From: Thermoleophilia bacterium
Lineage (GTDB): Bacteria > Actinomycetota > Thermoleophilia > Gaiellales > SKUG01
DNA length: 5,804 nucleotides
NCBI GenBank assembly: GCA_025964405.1
Contig: JAOPYW010000294.1
Location: 1 to 5,804 of the forward strand
Direction: 5' to 3'
The position numbers and the translations under genes were made by a program. Positions within the stretch are counted from its first letter, which is position 1, and the number at the start of each line of letters is the position of its first letter. Below the pieces are notes generated by a model, which saw only the letters and a list, made by a program, of their open reading frames with translations, searched no databases and was not told where the DNA came from. This document shows positions 1 to 5,751 of this stretch, piece after piece.

Positions 1-1
1 G

Positions 2-670
2 GCGGCCGCCGACCCGAGGCTCCGGCGGAGCGTGCGAGCGGTGCTCGCGGTGCAGCCGGTGGCCGACGTGCCGGGGCTCGTGCGGCTGGCGGTGACCGGG
101 CAGGCGCGGGGCGCAGGCGGTGTCGACGCGGCACACGCCTCGGCGGCGCGTGTGCGCGGCGACGTCGGCAGGGCGATCGTGCAGCTGGTGCGCGACCGCA
201 GTGGGGAGCTCGACGACGACACGGCCGGCGCGCTCGACGAGGTGGGCCGCTCCGACGACCCGATCGCGGCCTTCGCACGGCTCCCCACCCAGTACCTCGA
301 TACCGACCTGCGGGCGATCCAGGCGGTGCTCGGGGCGACCGACCCACGGGCGTTCGATGCCGCGTGGAAGCTCCTGCCCGCCGACCTGCTGGCCACGACC
401 GGCGCCCTGTCGCCGTCGGCCGTCGCCGACCAGGTGGCGGCGCGCGTGCTCATCGTCGAGCCCGAGCGTGACAGCGCCTACCCGGCCGCCGACGGCGCGC
501 GGCTCGCCCGTTCGTTGCCGCACGCGCGCGTGCGCACGACCGACCTCATCTCGGGCACGGCCATCCTGGGCACGGAAACGTCGGGCGCGGCGGTCGGTGA
601 TCCGACCCGCGCGCAGGTGCAGGCGCTCCTCAGCGACGTCACGTGGTGGCTCGAAGCCGCGAACGACTGA
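2..670 (+). CDS. Probable alpha/beta-hydrolase-like protein, 5'-truncated by window edge
   Basis: The frame is open from the first complete codon at position 2, so the 222 residues here are the C-terminal part of a longer protein. The GTG at 32 lies inside a likely beta-strand (VRAVLAVQPVADV) and is probably not the true start. The segment around residues 149-164 reads VLIVEPERDSAYPAADGARL, which resembles the late beta-strand of alpha/beta hydrolases that carries the acidic member of the catalytic triad; the candidate is D157. The family normally has a catalytic His in a loop shortly after the next strand. Here that stretch reads VRTTDLISGTAILG and contains no His, so the protein may be inactive, use another residue, or belong elsewhere. 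The nucleophile elbow would lie upstream of the window. There is no membrane segment in the visible part. Assignment rests on pattern similarity only, and the substrate is unknown. The gene ends about 57 bases before the operator of the next gene. Confidence 0.55.
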   Translation, partial: AAADPRLRRSVRAVLAVQPVADVPGLVRLAVTGQARGAGGVDAAHASAARVRGDVGRAIVQLVRDRSGELDDDTAGALDEVGRSDDPIAAFARLPTQYLDTDLRAIQAVLGATDPRAFDAAWKLLPADLLATTGALSPSAVADQVAARVLIVEPERDSAYPAADGARLARSLPHARVRTTDLISGTAILGTETSGAAVGDPTRAQVQALLSDVTWWLEAAND

Positions 671-726
671 GCTCGCTCGCGGGCGCGTCGGAACATCGAA
701 CTGGGGTGGACGTCCGGCCTCGCACC

Positions 727-760
727 GCGTAAGGTACTCCTTACGCAAGGCCAACCTTAC
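727..760. promoter_or_regulatory. Tandem palindromic operator, DtxR/IdeR-like iron box
   Basis: Two 16-bp inverted repeats abut exactly: GTAAGGTACTCCTTAC at 729-744 and GCAAGGCCAACCTTAC at 745-760. The first extends to a perfect 8-bp arm palindrome (GCGTAAGG, 4-base spacer, CCTTACGC, 727-746). The second has one mismatch in its 6-bp arms. Bases 741-759 match the remembered actinobacterial DtxR/IdeR consensus TTAGGTTAGGCTAACCTAA at 14 of 19 positions by eye. The block ends 20 bases before the ATG of an FTR1 iron permease, which is where an iron-dependent repressor would act. What is seen is the repeat structure; assignment to the DtxR/IdeR family is inference. Confidence 0.6.
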
Positions 761-763
761 AGT
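758..763 (+). promoter_or_regulatory. Candidate -10 element for the iron permease gene
   Basis: TACAGT fits the TANNNT pattern and overlaps the end of the second palindrome. A repressor bound there would therefore cover the promoter. It would place the transcript start near 769-771, either at the in-frame GTG at 769 (leaderless) or about 11 bases before the ATG at 781. I see no convincing -35 element, so this is a weak call. Confidence 0.25.
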
Positions 764-780
764 CGAAAGTGGTAGTTCGC

Positions 781-1635
781 ATGGGCGAGAGTTTCCTGAT
801 CAGTCTCCGCGAAGGCGTCGAGATCTCCCTGATCGTGGCCATCCTGCTGGCATACCTGAACCGGGTCGGTCGCCGCAACGCCTTCGGCGCCGTCTGGGCG
901 GGCGTTGCGGGCGCTGCCGTCGTCTGCGTCGCGTTGGCGGTGGCGTTCCTGCAGGTCGTCGGTGGATTCGAGGGCCGCGCCGAGATGGCGACCGAAGCGA
1001 TCGTCTCACTCGCCGCTGCGGGCATGCTGACCTTCATGATCTTCTGGATGCGGCGTCATGCGCGCGAGCTGAAGGGAAAGCTCCAGGGCGGACTCGAGCG
1101 TGCGGCCGAACACTCGTTGTTCGCGATCACGGTGTTCGCGGCGGTCGCCGTGCTCCGTGAGGGTATTGAGACGGCGCTGCTCCTGATCGGCGCAGAGCGC
1201 GCGACGGGTGACACCTCCAATGAGTTCCTCGTCGGCGGCCTGGCCGGGCTCGCGGTTGCCGCGGTGATCGGTTGGACGATCTACCACGGCAGTCGCCGCG
1301 TCGACCTGCGTCGTTTCTTCACCGCGACGGCCGTGCTGCTGATCTTCTTCGCGGCCGGCATGGTCGGCAAGGCGGCCCACGAACTCCGCGAGCTGGCAGG
1401 CGCCTCCGGCGCCTGGGCGGATCCGGTCTGGCAGGTGACCAACCCGCTCTTCTCGACGAGTTGGCTGTCGCAGTTCCTCGGCGGCATGTTCGGATGGAGC
1501 CCCGAGCCCGAGCTCGTGCGTGTCGCGGCCTACGTGCTCTACCTGGTGCCGGTGGTCATCGTCTACTTCGGCGACCGCGTGGCGGGAGCGTTCGCCCGCA
1601 ACCGCGCAGCCGCGGACGGCCCCGCTGCCGCCTGA
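781..1635 (+). CDS. efeU: FTR1-family iron permease (EfeU-like)
   Basis: This is a 284-residue polytopic membrane protein of the FTR1/EfeU family, which moves iron across the cytoplasmic membrane. Both family signatures (REXXE) are present: REGVE at residues 10-14 in the first membrane helix and REGIE at 126-130 in the fourth. Their Glu residues are the known iron-binding positions in yeast Ftr1p and E. coli EfeU. Hydrophobic segments lie at about 4-26, 38-60, 71-90, 113-136, 150-169, 179-198 and 239-263, the seven expected, and the length is normal. The ATG at 781 puts the first motif about ten residues from the N-terminus, as in the family. An in-frame GTG at 769 would add MVVR and could be a leaderless start; neither has a clear Shine-Dalgarno. 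A tandem palindrome upstream suggests iron repression. The usual partners EfeO and EfeB are not adjacent, so it may act alone or with partners encoded elsewhere. Confidence 0.9.
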   Translation: MGESFLISLREGVEISLIVAILLAYLNRVGRRNAFGAVWAGVAGAAVVCVALAVAFLQVVGGFEGRAEMATEAIVSLAAAGMLTFMIFWMRRHARELKGKLQGGLERAAEHSLFAITVFAAVAVLREGIETALLLIGAERATGDTSNEFLVGGLAGLAVAAVIGWTIYHGSRRVDLRRFFTATAVLLIFFAAGMVGKAAHELRELAGASGAWADPVWQVTNPLFSTSWLSQFLGGMFGWSPEPELVRVAAYVLYLVPVVIVYFGDRVAGAFARNRAAADGPAAA

Positions 1636-1677
1636 GACTGGCGGATTGCCCCTCCCACCCGGCAGCCGCGAACTATG

Positions 1678-1683
1678 TAGGCT
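1678..1683 (+). promoter_or_regulatory. TAGGCT -10 element for prpD (leaderless start)
   Basis: TAGGCT, a common actinobacterial -10 form of TANNNT, is followed by seven bases and then the ATG of prpD at 1691. Transcription would begin at or next to the A of the start codon, giving a leaderless mRNA, which fits the lack of a Shine-Dalgarno sequence. An overlapping TATGTA at 1674-1679 is a second possibility. No clear -35 is seen. The 55-base gap after the iron permease gene shows no obvious terminator. Confidence 0.5.
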
Positions 1684-1690
1684 CGGGCAC

Positions 1691-3232
1691 ATGATTCAGC
1701 ATCAGGTTCGTACGTACGCATCCGCCGAGACCCTGCCCCGCGAGGAGGAGCTGGCCCACAAGCTCGCCGCCGTGGCCGTCGACCCCGTGGCCGTGACGCC
1801 CGAGGTCGAGGAGATGATCGTGAACCGCATCATCGACAACGCTGCCGTGGCAGCCGCGTCGGTCGCGCGCAAGCCGGTCATCAGCGCGCGCCTGCAGGCC
1901 CTGTCGCACCCCTACAGCCCTGGGGCAACCGTGTTCGGAGCCTCCGCCGACACACGCGTCTCGCCGGAGTGGGCTGCCTGGGCCAACGGCGTCGCCGTGC
2001 GTGAGCTCGACTTCCACGACACCTTCCTCGCCGCCGACTACTCGCATCCCGGCGACAACATCCCGCCGATCCTCGCCGTCGCCCAGCACGCCGGTCGCTC
2101 GGGCGCCGAGCTCGTGCGCGGCATCGCCGCGGGCTATGAGATCCAGGTCGACCTCGTGCGCGGCATCTGCCTCCACGAGCACAAGATCGACCACATCGCC
2201 CACCTCGCCCCGGCCGCGGCCGGTGGCATCTCGGCGCTGCTCGGCCTCGACGTCGAGACCGCCTACCAGGCGATCGGCCAGGCGCTCCACACCTCGACGG
2301 CCACGCGCCAGTCGCGCAAGGGCGCGATCTCGAGCTGGAAGGCATATGCACCCGCATTCGGCGGCAAGATGGCGATCGAGGCCGTCGATCGCGCGATGCG
2401 CGGTGAGGGCGCACCGTCGCCGATCTACGAGGGCGAGGATGGCTTCATCGCCTGGCTGCTCTCGGGCAAGGACGCGCGCTACACCGTGCCGCTCCCCGAG
2501 GCGGGCGAGGCCAAGCGCGCCATCCTCGACACTTACACGAAGGAGCACTCGGCCGAGTACCAGAGCCAGGCGCTGATCGACCTCGCGCGCAAGATGCGGT
2601 CGAGCGTGCCGAACGAGGATTTCTCGAAGATCAGCTCCATCGTCATCCACACGAGCCATCACACGCACTACGTGATCGGCACGGGCGCCAACGATCCGCA
2701 GAAGATGGATCCCCACGCCTCGCGCGAGACGCTCGACCACTCGATCATGTACATCTTCGCCGTGGCCCTCGAGGACGGCGGCTGGCACCACGCCCGCAGC
2801 TACGCACCCGAGCGTGCGCAGCGCCCCGACACCGTCGCCCTCTGGCACAAGGTCTCGACCGTCGAGGACGCCGAGTGGACGAAGCGCTACCACGCGCCCG
2901 ACCCCAACGAGCGTGCCTTCGGTGGACGCGTCGTGATCACGCTCGACGACGGCACGAAGCTCGAGGACGAGCTTGCCGTCGCCGACGCGCACCCGGCCGG
3001 CGCTCGTCCGTTCGCCCGCGCGCAGTACGTCGAGAAGTTCCGCACCCTCGCCGAGGGCGTGATCGAGCCCGATGAGCAGGACCGTTTCCTCGACGCCGCC
3101 CAGCGCGTCGGTGAGCTCTCGGGTGAGGAGCTGTCGCAGCTCAGCTTCACCGTCGCAGCAGATCGCCTCGGCAACGAGGGCCCCAGCAGTCGCGGCATCT
3201 TCGTGCCGCAGGAGAGCTTGGTCACAGCGTAG
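1691..3232 (+). CDS. prpD: 2-methylcitrate dehydratase (MmgE/PrpD family)
   Basis: This 513-residue cytoplasmic enzyme dehydrates 2-methylcitrate to 2-methyl-cis-aconitate in the methylcitrate cycle of propionyl-CoA breakdown. It is full length and closely resembles the actinobacterial PrpD as I remember it. Family-typical blocks are ELDFHDTFLAADYSHPGDN at 105-123, the CLHEHKIDH stretch at 160-168, RQSRKGAISSWKA at 206-218, and SRETLDHSIMYIFAVAL at 344-360. The all-helical core spans about residues 1-280 and the alpha/beta lid domain follows. There is no iron-sulfur cluster motif, as expected for PrpD and unlike the aconitase-like AcnD. The start is chosen because of the TAGGCT -10 seven bases upstream and because family members begin with a similar I(N/Q)H(E/Q)VRT stretch. 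It precedes prpB, with a 198-residue unknown protein gene between them; prpC is not visible. Family members can also act on citrate, but neighbouring prpB supports the methylcitrate role. Confidence 0.95.
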   Translation: MIQHQVRTYASAETLPREEELAHKLAAVAVDPVAVTPEVEEMIVNRIIDNAAVAAASVARKPVISARLQALSHPYSPGATVFGASADTRVSPEWAAWANGVAVRELDFHDTFLAADYSHPGDNIPPILAVAQHAGRSGAELVRGIAAGYEIQVDLVRGICLHEHKIDHIAHLAPAAAGGISALLGLDVETAYQAIGQALHTSTATRQSRKGAISSWKAYAPAFGGKMAIEAVDRAMRGEGAPSPIYEGEDGFIAWLLSGKDARYTVPLPEAGEAKRAILDTYTKEHSAEYQSQALIDLARKMRSSVPNEDFSKISSIVIHTSHHTHYVIGTGANDPQKMDPHASRETLDHSIMYIFAVALEDGGWHHARSYAPERAQRPDTVALWHKVSTVEDAEWTKRYHAPDPNERAFGGRVVITLDDGTKLEDELAVADAHPAGARPFARAQYVEKFRTLAEGVIEPDEQDRFLDAAQRVGELSGEELSQLSFTVAADRLGNEGPSSRGIFVPQESLVTA

Positions 3233-3352
3233 TCAGCGGATCTCGCATGGTGGCGTGAACGGGCGCAGACCGCTGTCGCTGAGTGAGCTGGGCGCTGACC
3301 GTCGGGTCCGTCCGCGGCCCACCGGCCGACCCAGACAGGCCAGTGCCCCCGG

Positions 3353-3358
3353 TAGGTT
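3353..3358 (+). promoter_or_regulatory. TAGGTT -10 element before the 198-residue unknown gene
   Basis: TAGGTT resembles the TAGGCT elements before prpD and prpB. It lies in the 161-base gap after prpD, which holds nothing else I can identify. The predicted transcript start is near 3365, about 29 bases before the ATG at 3394. A GTG sits exactly at 3365 but in a different frame from the gene. The motif suggests the unknown gene is transcribed separately from prpD, though read-through remains possible. Confidence 0.4.
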
Positions 3359-3393
3359 CGTGCGGTGGCCGGTTCGTCGTTCGATGGAACGGC

Positions 3394-3990
3394 ATGCCTA
3401 CTCTCGCGCCCCTCCCCACTGCCCGCCCCAGCGCCCCTGCCCGGGTCACCACCACTACCGTCGAGGCGGCGCCCGGCGGGCATACGCAGGTCGACAACGC
3501 GAGCCGGTACTCGAGCGCATCACCTGCCGACGTGCGGCAGATGGCAGGGCAAGTCGAGGCGATGCTCGGCAAGCAGCTGCTCACGGTCGATTTCGAAGAT
3601 GCGACCAAGCCGATCGGTTCCGCCGACCGCACGGCGCGAGTCGGCGTCGCAACGCTCGCCCCAGCTGCGGATCTCGCGGTGTTCGACAAGCTCGACGACG
3701 CGGTTGCCGTGGGGCAGCAGGCAGCGAAGTTCATGGCAGGTGGGGTCGGTGACCCGGCAGACCACCTCGCGCCGGGGCAGGTCATCGTCAAGGTGGGGGA
3801 ACGGTACGTCCCACTCTTCGCCTCCATGGCCGATTCGCCCTCGGTGGTGCATCCGCTCGTGGCGCAGGTCGAGGACGCCGCGGCGGCGAGCGGGTGGAAG
3901 TCGATATCTGCGACCGGTTTCACCGCGAACGACCCGAGCGTGGCGGCCGTGATCGACGGCCTGGGGCAGCTGCTGCAGAAGGTGGCCTGA
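3394..3990 (+). CDS. Unrecognised 198-residue protein between prpD and prpB
   Basis: I do not recognise this protein. It is probably cytoplasmic: there is no signal peptide and no membrane helix, and it has no Cys. Residues 1-45 are rich in Pro, Ala, Thr and Ser and look disordered. The rest appears to be a folded alpha/beta domain. Notable stretches are a helix-like QMAGQVEAMLGKQLL at 49-63, DDAVAVGQQAAKFMAGG at 91-107, a strand-like GQVIVKVGERYVPLFA at 118-133, and a closing helix SVAAVIDGLGQLLQKVA at 182-198. GC-rich third positions mark this frame as coding from about residue 45 on. The N-terminus is less certain: its codons are less biased, and a start at the ATG at 3541 would remove the low-complexity region. 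The chosen ATG has a weak upstream GGAAC and suits a TAGGTT promoter at 3353. Position inside a methylcitrate cluster suggests co-inheritance but does not prove a role in propionate metabolism. Confidence 0.75.
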   Translation: MPTLAPLPTARPSAPARVTTTTVEAAPGGHTQVDNASRYSSASPADVRQMAGQVEAMLGKQLLTVDFEDATKPIGSADRTARVGVATLAPAADLAVFDKLDDAVAVGQQAAKFMAGGVGDPADHLAPGQVIVKVGERYVPLFASMADSPSVVHPLVAQVEDAAAASGWKSISATGFTANDPSVAAVIDGLGQLLQKVA

Positions 3991-3994
3991 TCGG

Positions 3995-4017
3995 GGCGGC
4001 CCGCCGGGACGCGGCGG
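3995..4017 (+). terminator. GC-rich hairpin after the unknown gene, possible terminator
   Basis: CCGCCG at 4001-4006 and CGGCGG at 4012-4017 form a six-pair stem with a five-base loop. GGCGG at 3995-3999 can alternatively pair with CCGCC at 4001-4005, but with a one-base loop. No T-run follows, so it would be an atypical terminator if it is one. It lies just after the stop codon of the unknown gene and before the prpB promoter candidate. Confidence 0.25.
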
Positions 4018-4037
4018 CATCGGACGCCTGATCGGAG

Positions 4038-4043
4038 TAGGCT
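4038..4043 (+). promoter_or_regulatory. TAGGCT -10 element for prpB
   Basis: TAGGCT is identical to the element before prpD and implies a transcript start around 4050-4053. An ATG lies at 4053 in the prpB frame, but the conserved protein more likely begins at 4104, which would leave a leader of about 50 bases. The identical hexamer before both methylcitrate genes is seen directly; promoter activity is inferred. No convincing -35 is present at normal spacing. Confidence 0.45.
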
Positions 4044-4103
4044 GACGTACGCATGCGAACCGCGTGCAGCTCCCTTCGTCCATCCTCCGAATCGGGTTCA
4101 CAC

Positions 4104-5024
4104 ATGACCGCTCCCACTGGCGCACAGCTCGACTTCACGCAGCGCCGCCGCGACTTCCGGGCGGCGCTCGCGAGTGGCACCATTCAGAAGTTCCCGGGTG
4201 CGTTCTCGCCGCTCGTGGCGCAGCTGGTGGAGGACCTCGGCCTGTTCGAGGGTGTGTACGTCAGCGGCGCGGCGCTGAGCGCCGACCTCGGCCTGCCTGA
4301 CATCGGCCTGACCACGCTCACGGAGGTCGCCACGCGCAGCGAGCAGATCGCGCGCATGACGAAGCTGCCGGTGCTCGTCGACGCCGACACCGGGTTCGGC
4401 GAACCACTCAACCTCGCCCGCACGATCCAGACGTTCGAGGCGAACGGCCTCGCCGGCTGCCACATCGAGGACCAGGTCAATCCGAAGCGCTGCGGGCACC
4501 TCGACGGCAAGGCGATCGTCTCGACGAGTGACATGGTGCGTCGGGTGCGCGCGGCGGTCGATGCGCGGCGCGACGACCAGTTCCTGATCATGGCCCGCAC
4601 CGACGCGAAGGCGTCGGAGGGCATCGAGGCCGCGATCGAGCGCGCGAAGGCATACGTCGACGCGGGCGCCGACGCGATCTTCCCCGAGGCGCTCTGGACC
4701 GAGGCCGAGTTCGAGCAGTTCCGTGCCGCGATCGACGTGCCGCTGCTCGCGAACATGACCGAGTTCGGCAAGAGCGAACTGTTCCCCGCCGATCGGCTCC
4801 AGGAGCTCGGCTACAACATGGTGATCTTCCCGGTGACCACGCTGCGCATCGCCATGGGCGCCGTGGAACGCGGCCTGCGCACGATCGCGGCGACCGGCAC
4901 CGCCGAGTCGCTCGTGCCCGAGATGCAGACCCGCGCGCGCCTCTACGAGCTCATCCAGTACGACCAGTACACGCTGTTCGACTCGTCGGTCTTCAACTTC
5001 GACCTGACGAACAACCACGCCTGA
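4104..5024 (+). CDS. prpB: 2-methylisocitrate lyase
   Basis: This 306-residue cytoplasmic enzyme cleaves 2-methylisocitrate into pyruvate and succinate, the last step of the methylcitrate cycle. It belongs to the isocitrate lyase/PEP mutase superfamily and has the usual PrpB length. The lyase signature KRCGH is at 128-132 with catalytic Cys130. DADTGFGE at 93-100 provides Mg-binding Asp residues, VYVSGA lies at 51-56, ARTDA at 164-168 has the active-site Arg165, and FPEA at 193-196 has Glu195. The tail with DQYTLFDSSVFNF is typical of PrpB and absent from the larger glyoxylate-cycle isocitrate lyase. The ATG at 4104 is preferred over the in-frame ATG at 4053. The 17 extra residues (MRTACSSLRPSSESGSH) do not look like the family, and 7 of those codons end in A or T, unlike the gene body. 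Neither start has a good Shine-Dalgarno. It follows prpD and the unknown gene, and its stop is five bases from the stop of the convergent gene. Confidence 0.93.
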   Translation: MTAPTGAQLDFTQRRRDFRAALASGTIQKFPGAFSPLVAQLVEDLGLFEGVYVSGAALSADLGLPDIGLTTLTEVATRSEQIARMTKLPVLVDADTGFGEPLNLARTIQTFEANGLAGCHIEDQVNPKRCGHLDGKAIVSTSDMVRRVRAAVDARRDDQFLIMARTDAKASEGIEAAIERAKAYVDAGADAIFPEALWTEAEFEQFRAAIDVPLLANMTEFGKSELFPADRLQELGYNMVIFPVTTLRIAMGAVERGLRTIAATGTAESLVPEMQTRARLYELIQYDQYTLFDSSVFNFDLTNNHA

Positions 5025-5029
5025 GGGCG

Positions 5030-5647
5030 CTAGCCCAGGAGCACGGCGCGTGCGTCGGGTGTGAGCGCGGCGACGAGTTCCTCGCGCGTGCTCGCGCGGG
5101 TCGCACCTGACAGTTCGTAGGCGGCACCCAGGTCGCGGCGCACGAGTGCGCGTCCGTCGCCGATCGCGTCGAGCACGCTGCGCAGGAGCTGCGGTTCGGT
5201 CGTGCCGGGCGCGGCAGCAGCAGCGATGCGCATGCCGAGCTCGTTGTTGTGGAGGTCCATGTGGGTCGCCTGCGTCGCGGCGAGGCCGGTGAGCCCCGAG
5301 TCGCGCTCGTGCGCCTGGCCGAGGCGCCGCACGAACCGGAGCGTGGTGTCGAGCGGCGTGCCGCCGGCATGGATGCGCTGCGTCATGAGCGCCGAGGCGT
5401 ACGTGTGGCGGAAGGCGTCGGTGACGTCCTCGGGGCGTGGGTTCGCGAACACGCGACGGGCCGTGGCCACGGCGCCGGAGTAGGCGTCGGCGCCGCGCAT
5501 GACGCGTTGGGGATGGGCGGCGTTGGCTGCCGCGAACTGCAGCATGTGACGGCTGTTGCGCAGCCGCGACACGACCCCGCCGCCGGCCTGGCGGAACTCG
5601 GTGGTCGCCTGGCCTGCGATGGTGCGCAGCGCTGAGATCGACGGCAT
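5030..5647 (-). CDS. DUF6973-like small protein of unknown function
   Basis: This 205-residue protein is encoded on the minus strand, convergent with prpB. Its middle region carries DAFRHTYASALMTQR at 77-91, AHERDS at 112-117 and THMDLHNNELGMRIA at 128-142. That order (RH, then HE, then DLHNNxxG) is what I recall of the DUF6973 domain found in scattered bacterial proteins. The invariant His81, His113, Glu114, Asp131, His133 and Asn134-135 look like a metal or catalytic site, but no activity is established to my knowledge. No signal peptide or membrane helix is evident, and there is no Cys. The C-terminal part (about 150-205) is helical and ends in TREELVAALTPDARAVLLG. The start is well supported: AGGGG lies six bases before the ATG, the clearest Shine-Dalgarno in the window. 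A perfect hairpin sits just upstream. It may be a stand-alone domain of a secreted or effector-like protein; this is speculation. Confidence 0.8.
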   Translation of the reverse strand: MPSISALRTIAGQATTEFRQAGGGVVSRLRNSRHMLQFAAANAAHPQRVMRGADAYSGAVATARRVFANPRPEDVTDAFRHTYASALMTQRIHAGGTPLDTTLRFVRRLGQAHERDSGLTGLAATQATHMDLHNNELGMRIAAAAAPGTTEPQLLRSVLDAIGDGRALVRRDLGAAYELSGATRASTREELVAALTPDARAVLLG

Positions 5648-5653
5648 GTGCTT

Positions 5654-5658
5654 CCCCT
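5654..5658 (-). promoter_or_regulatory. Shine-Dalgarno of the DUF6973-like gene
   Basis: On the minus strand AGGGG stands six bases before the ATG whose A is at 5647. This fixes the start and contrasts with the plus-strand genes, which lack such sites and seem to be leaderless. Confidence 0.6.
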
Positions 5659-5664
5659 GGGCGT

Positions 5665-5680
5665 GGCACCCCCCGGTGCC
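5665..5680. repeat. Perfect inverted repeat GGCACC-N4-GGTGCC in the divergent intergenic region
   Basis: GGCACC at 5665-5670 and GGTGCC at 5675-5680 flank CCCC. This perfect 6-bp arm palindrome lies 17 bases upstream of the minus-strand start codon, between that gene and the rightmost plus-strand gene. It could be a protein-binding site or a hairpin in the 5' leader of the minus-strand mRNA. A weak GATAGT (minus strand, 5693-5688) just outside could be the -10 element for that gene. GGTGCC recurs at 5728-5733. Confidence 0.4.
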
Positions 5681-5739
5681 TTGCCTGACTATCGGGGCGA
5701 GCGTGCGGCGAGTTGCAGGCAGCGCCAGGTGCCGCTTGG

Positions 5740-5745
5740 TATAAA
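5740..5745 (+). promoter_or_regulatory. TATAAA -10 element for the rightmost gene
   Basis: TATAAA stands out in this GC-rich intergenic region and is followed by six bases and then an ATG at 5752, the spacing of a leaderless start. TTGCAG at 5713-5718 resembles a -35 element, but the 21-base spacer is longer than usual. Confidence 0.5.
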
Positions 5746-5751
5746 CGGTGC

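Noticed and set aside
120..1160. 346-codon plus-strand frame overlapping the hydrolase-like and permease genes
   Set aside because: Arg/Pro/Ser-rich shadow translation that crosses the operator region and overlaps two better-supported genes.
1520..1690. In-frame upstream extension of prpD
   Set aside because: The extra residues overlap the end of the iron permease gene and do not resemble PrpD; the promoter and start at 1691 fit the family N-terminus.
1673..2992. Long open frame of 439 codons on the minus strand opposite prpD
   Set aside because: It mirrors the codon bias of prpD; its translation is Arg/Val/Asp/Gly-rich without any family pattern, whereas the plus strand encodes a clear PrpD.
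3233..3282. TCAGCG at 3233-3238 and CGCTGA at 3277-3282 as a terminator stem after prpD
   Set aside because: The arms are separated by 38 bases and no T-run follows, so a terminator cannot be supported.
3283..3393. GTG at 3283 as the start of the 198-residue protein
   Set aside because: It precedes the promoter candidate at 3353, lacks a Shine-Dalgarno, and the extra residues are Gly/Pro-rich without coding character.
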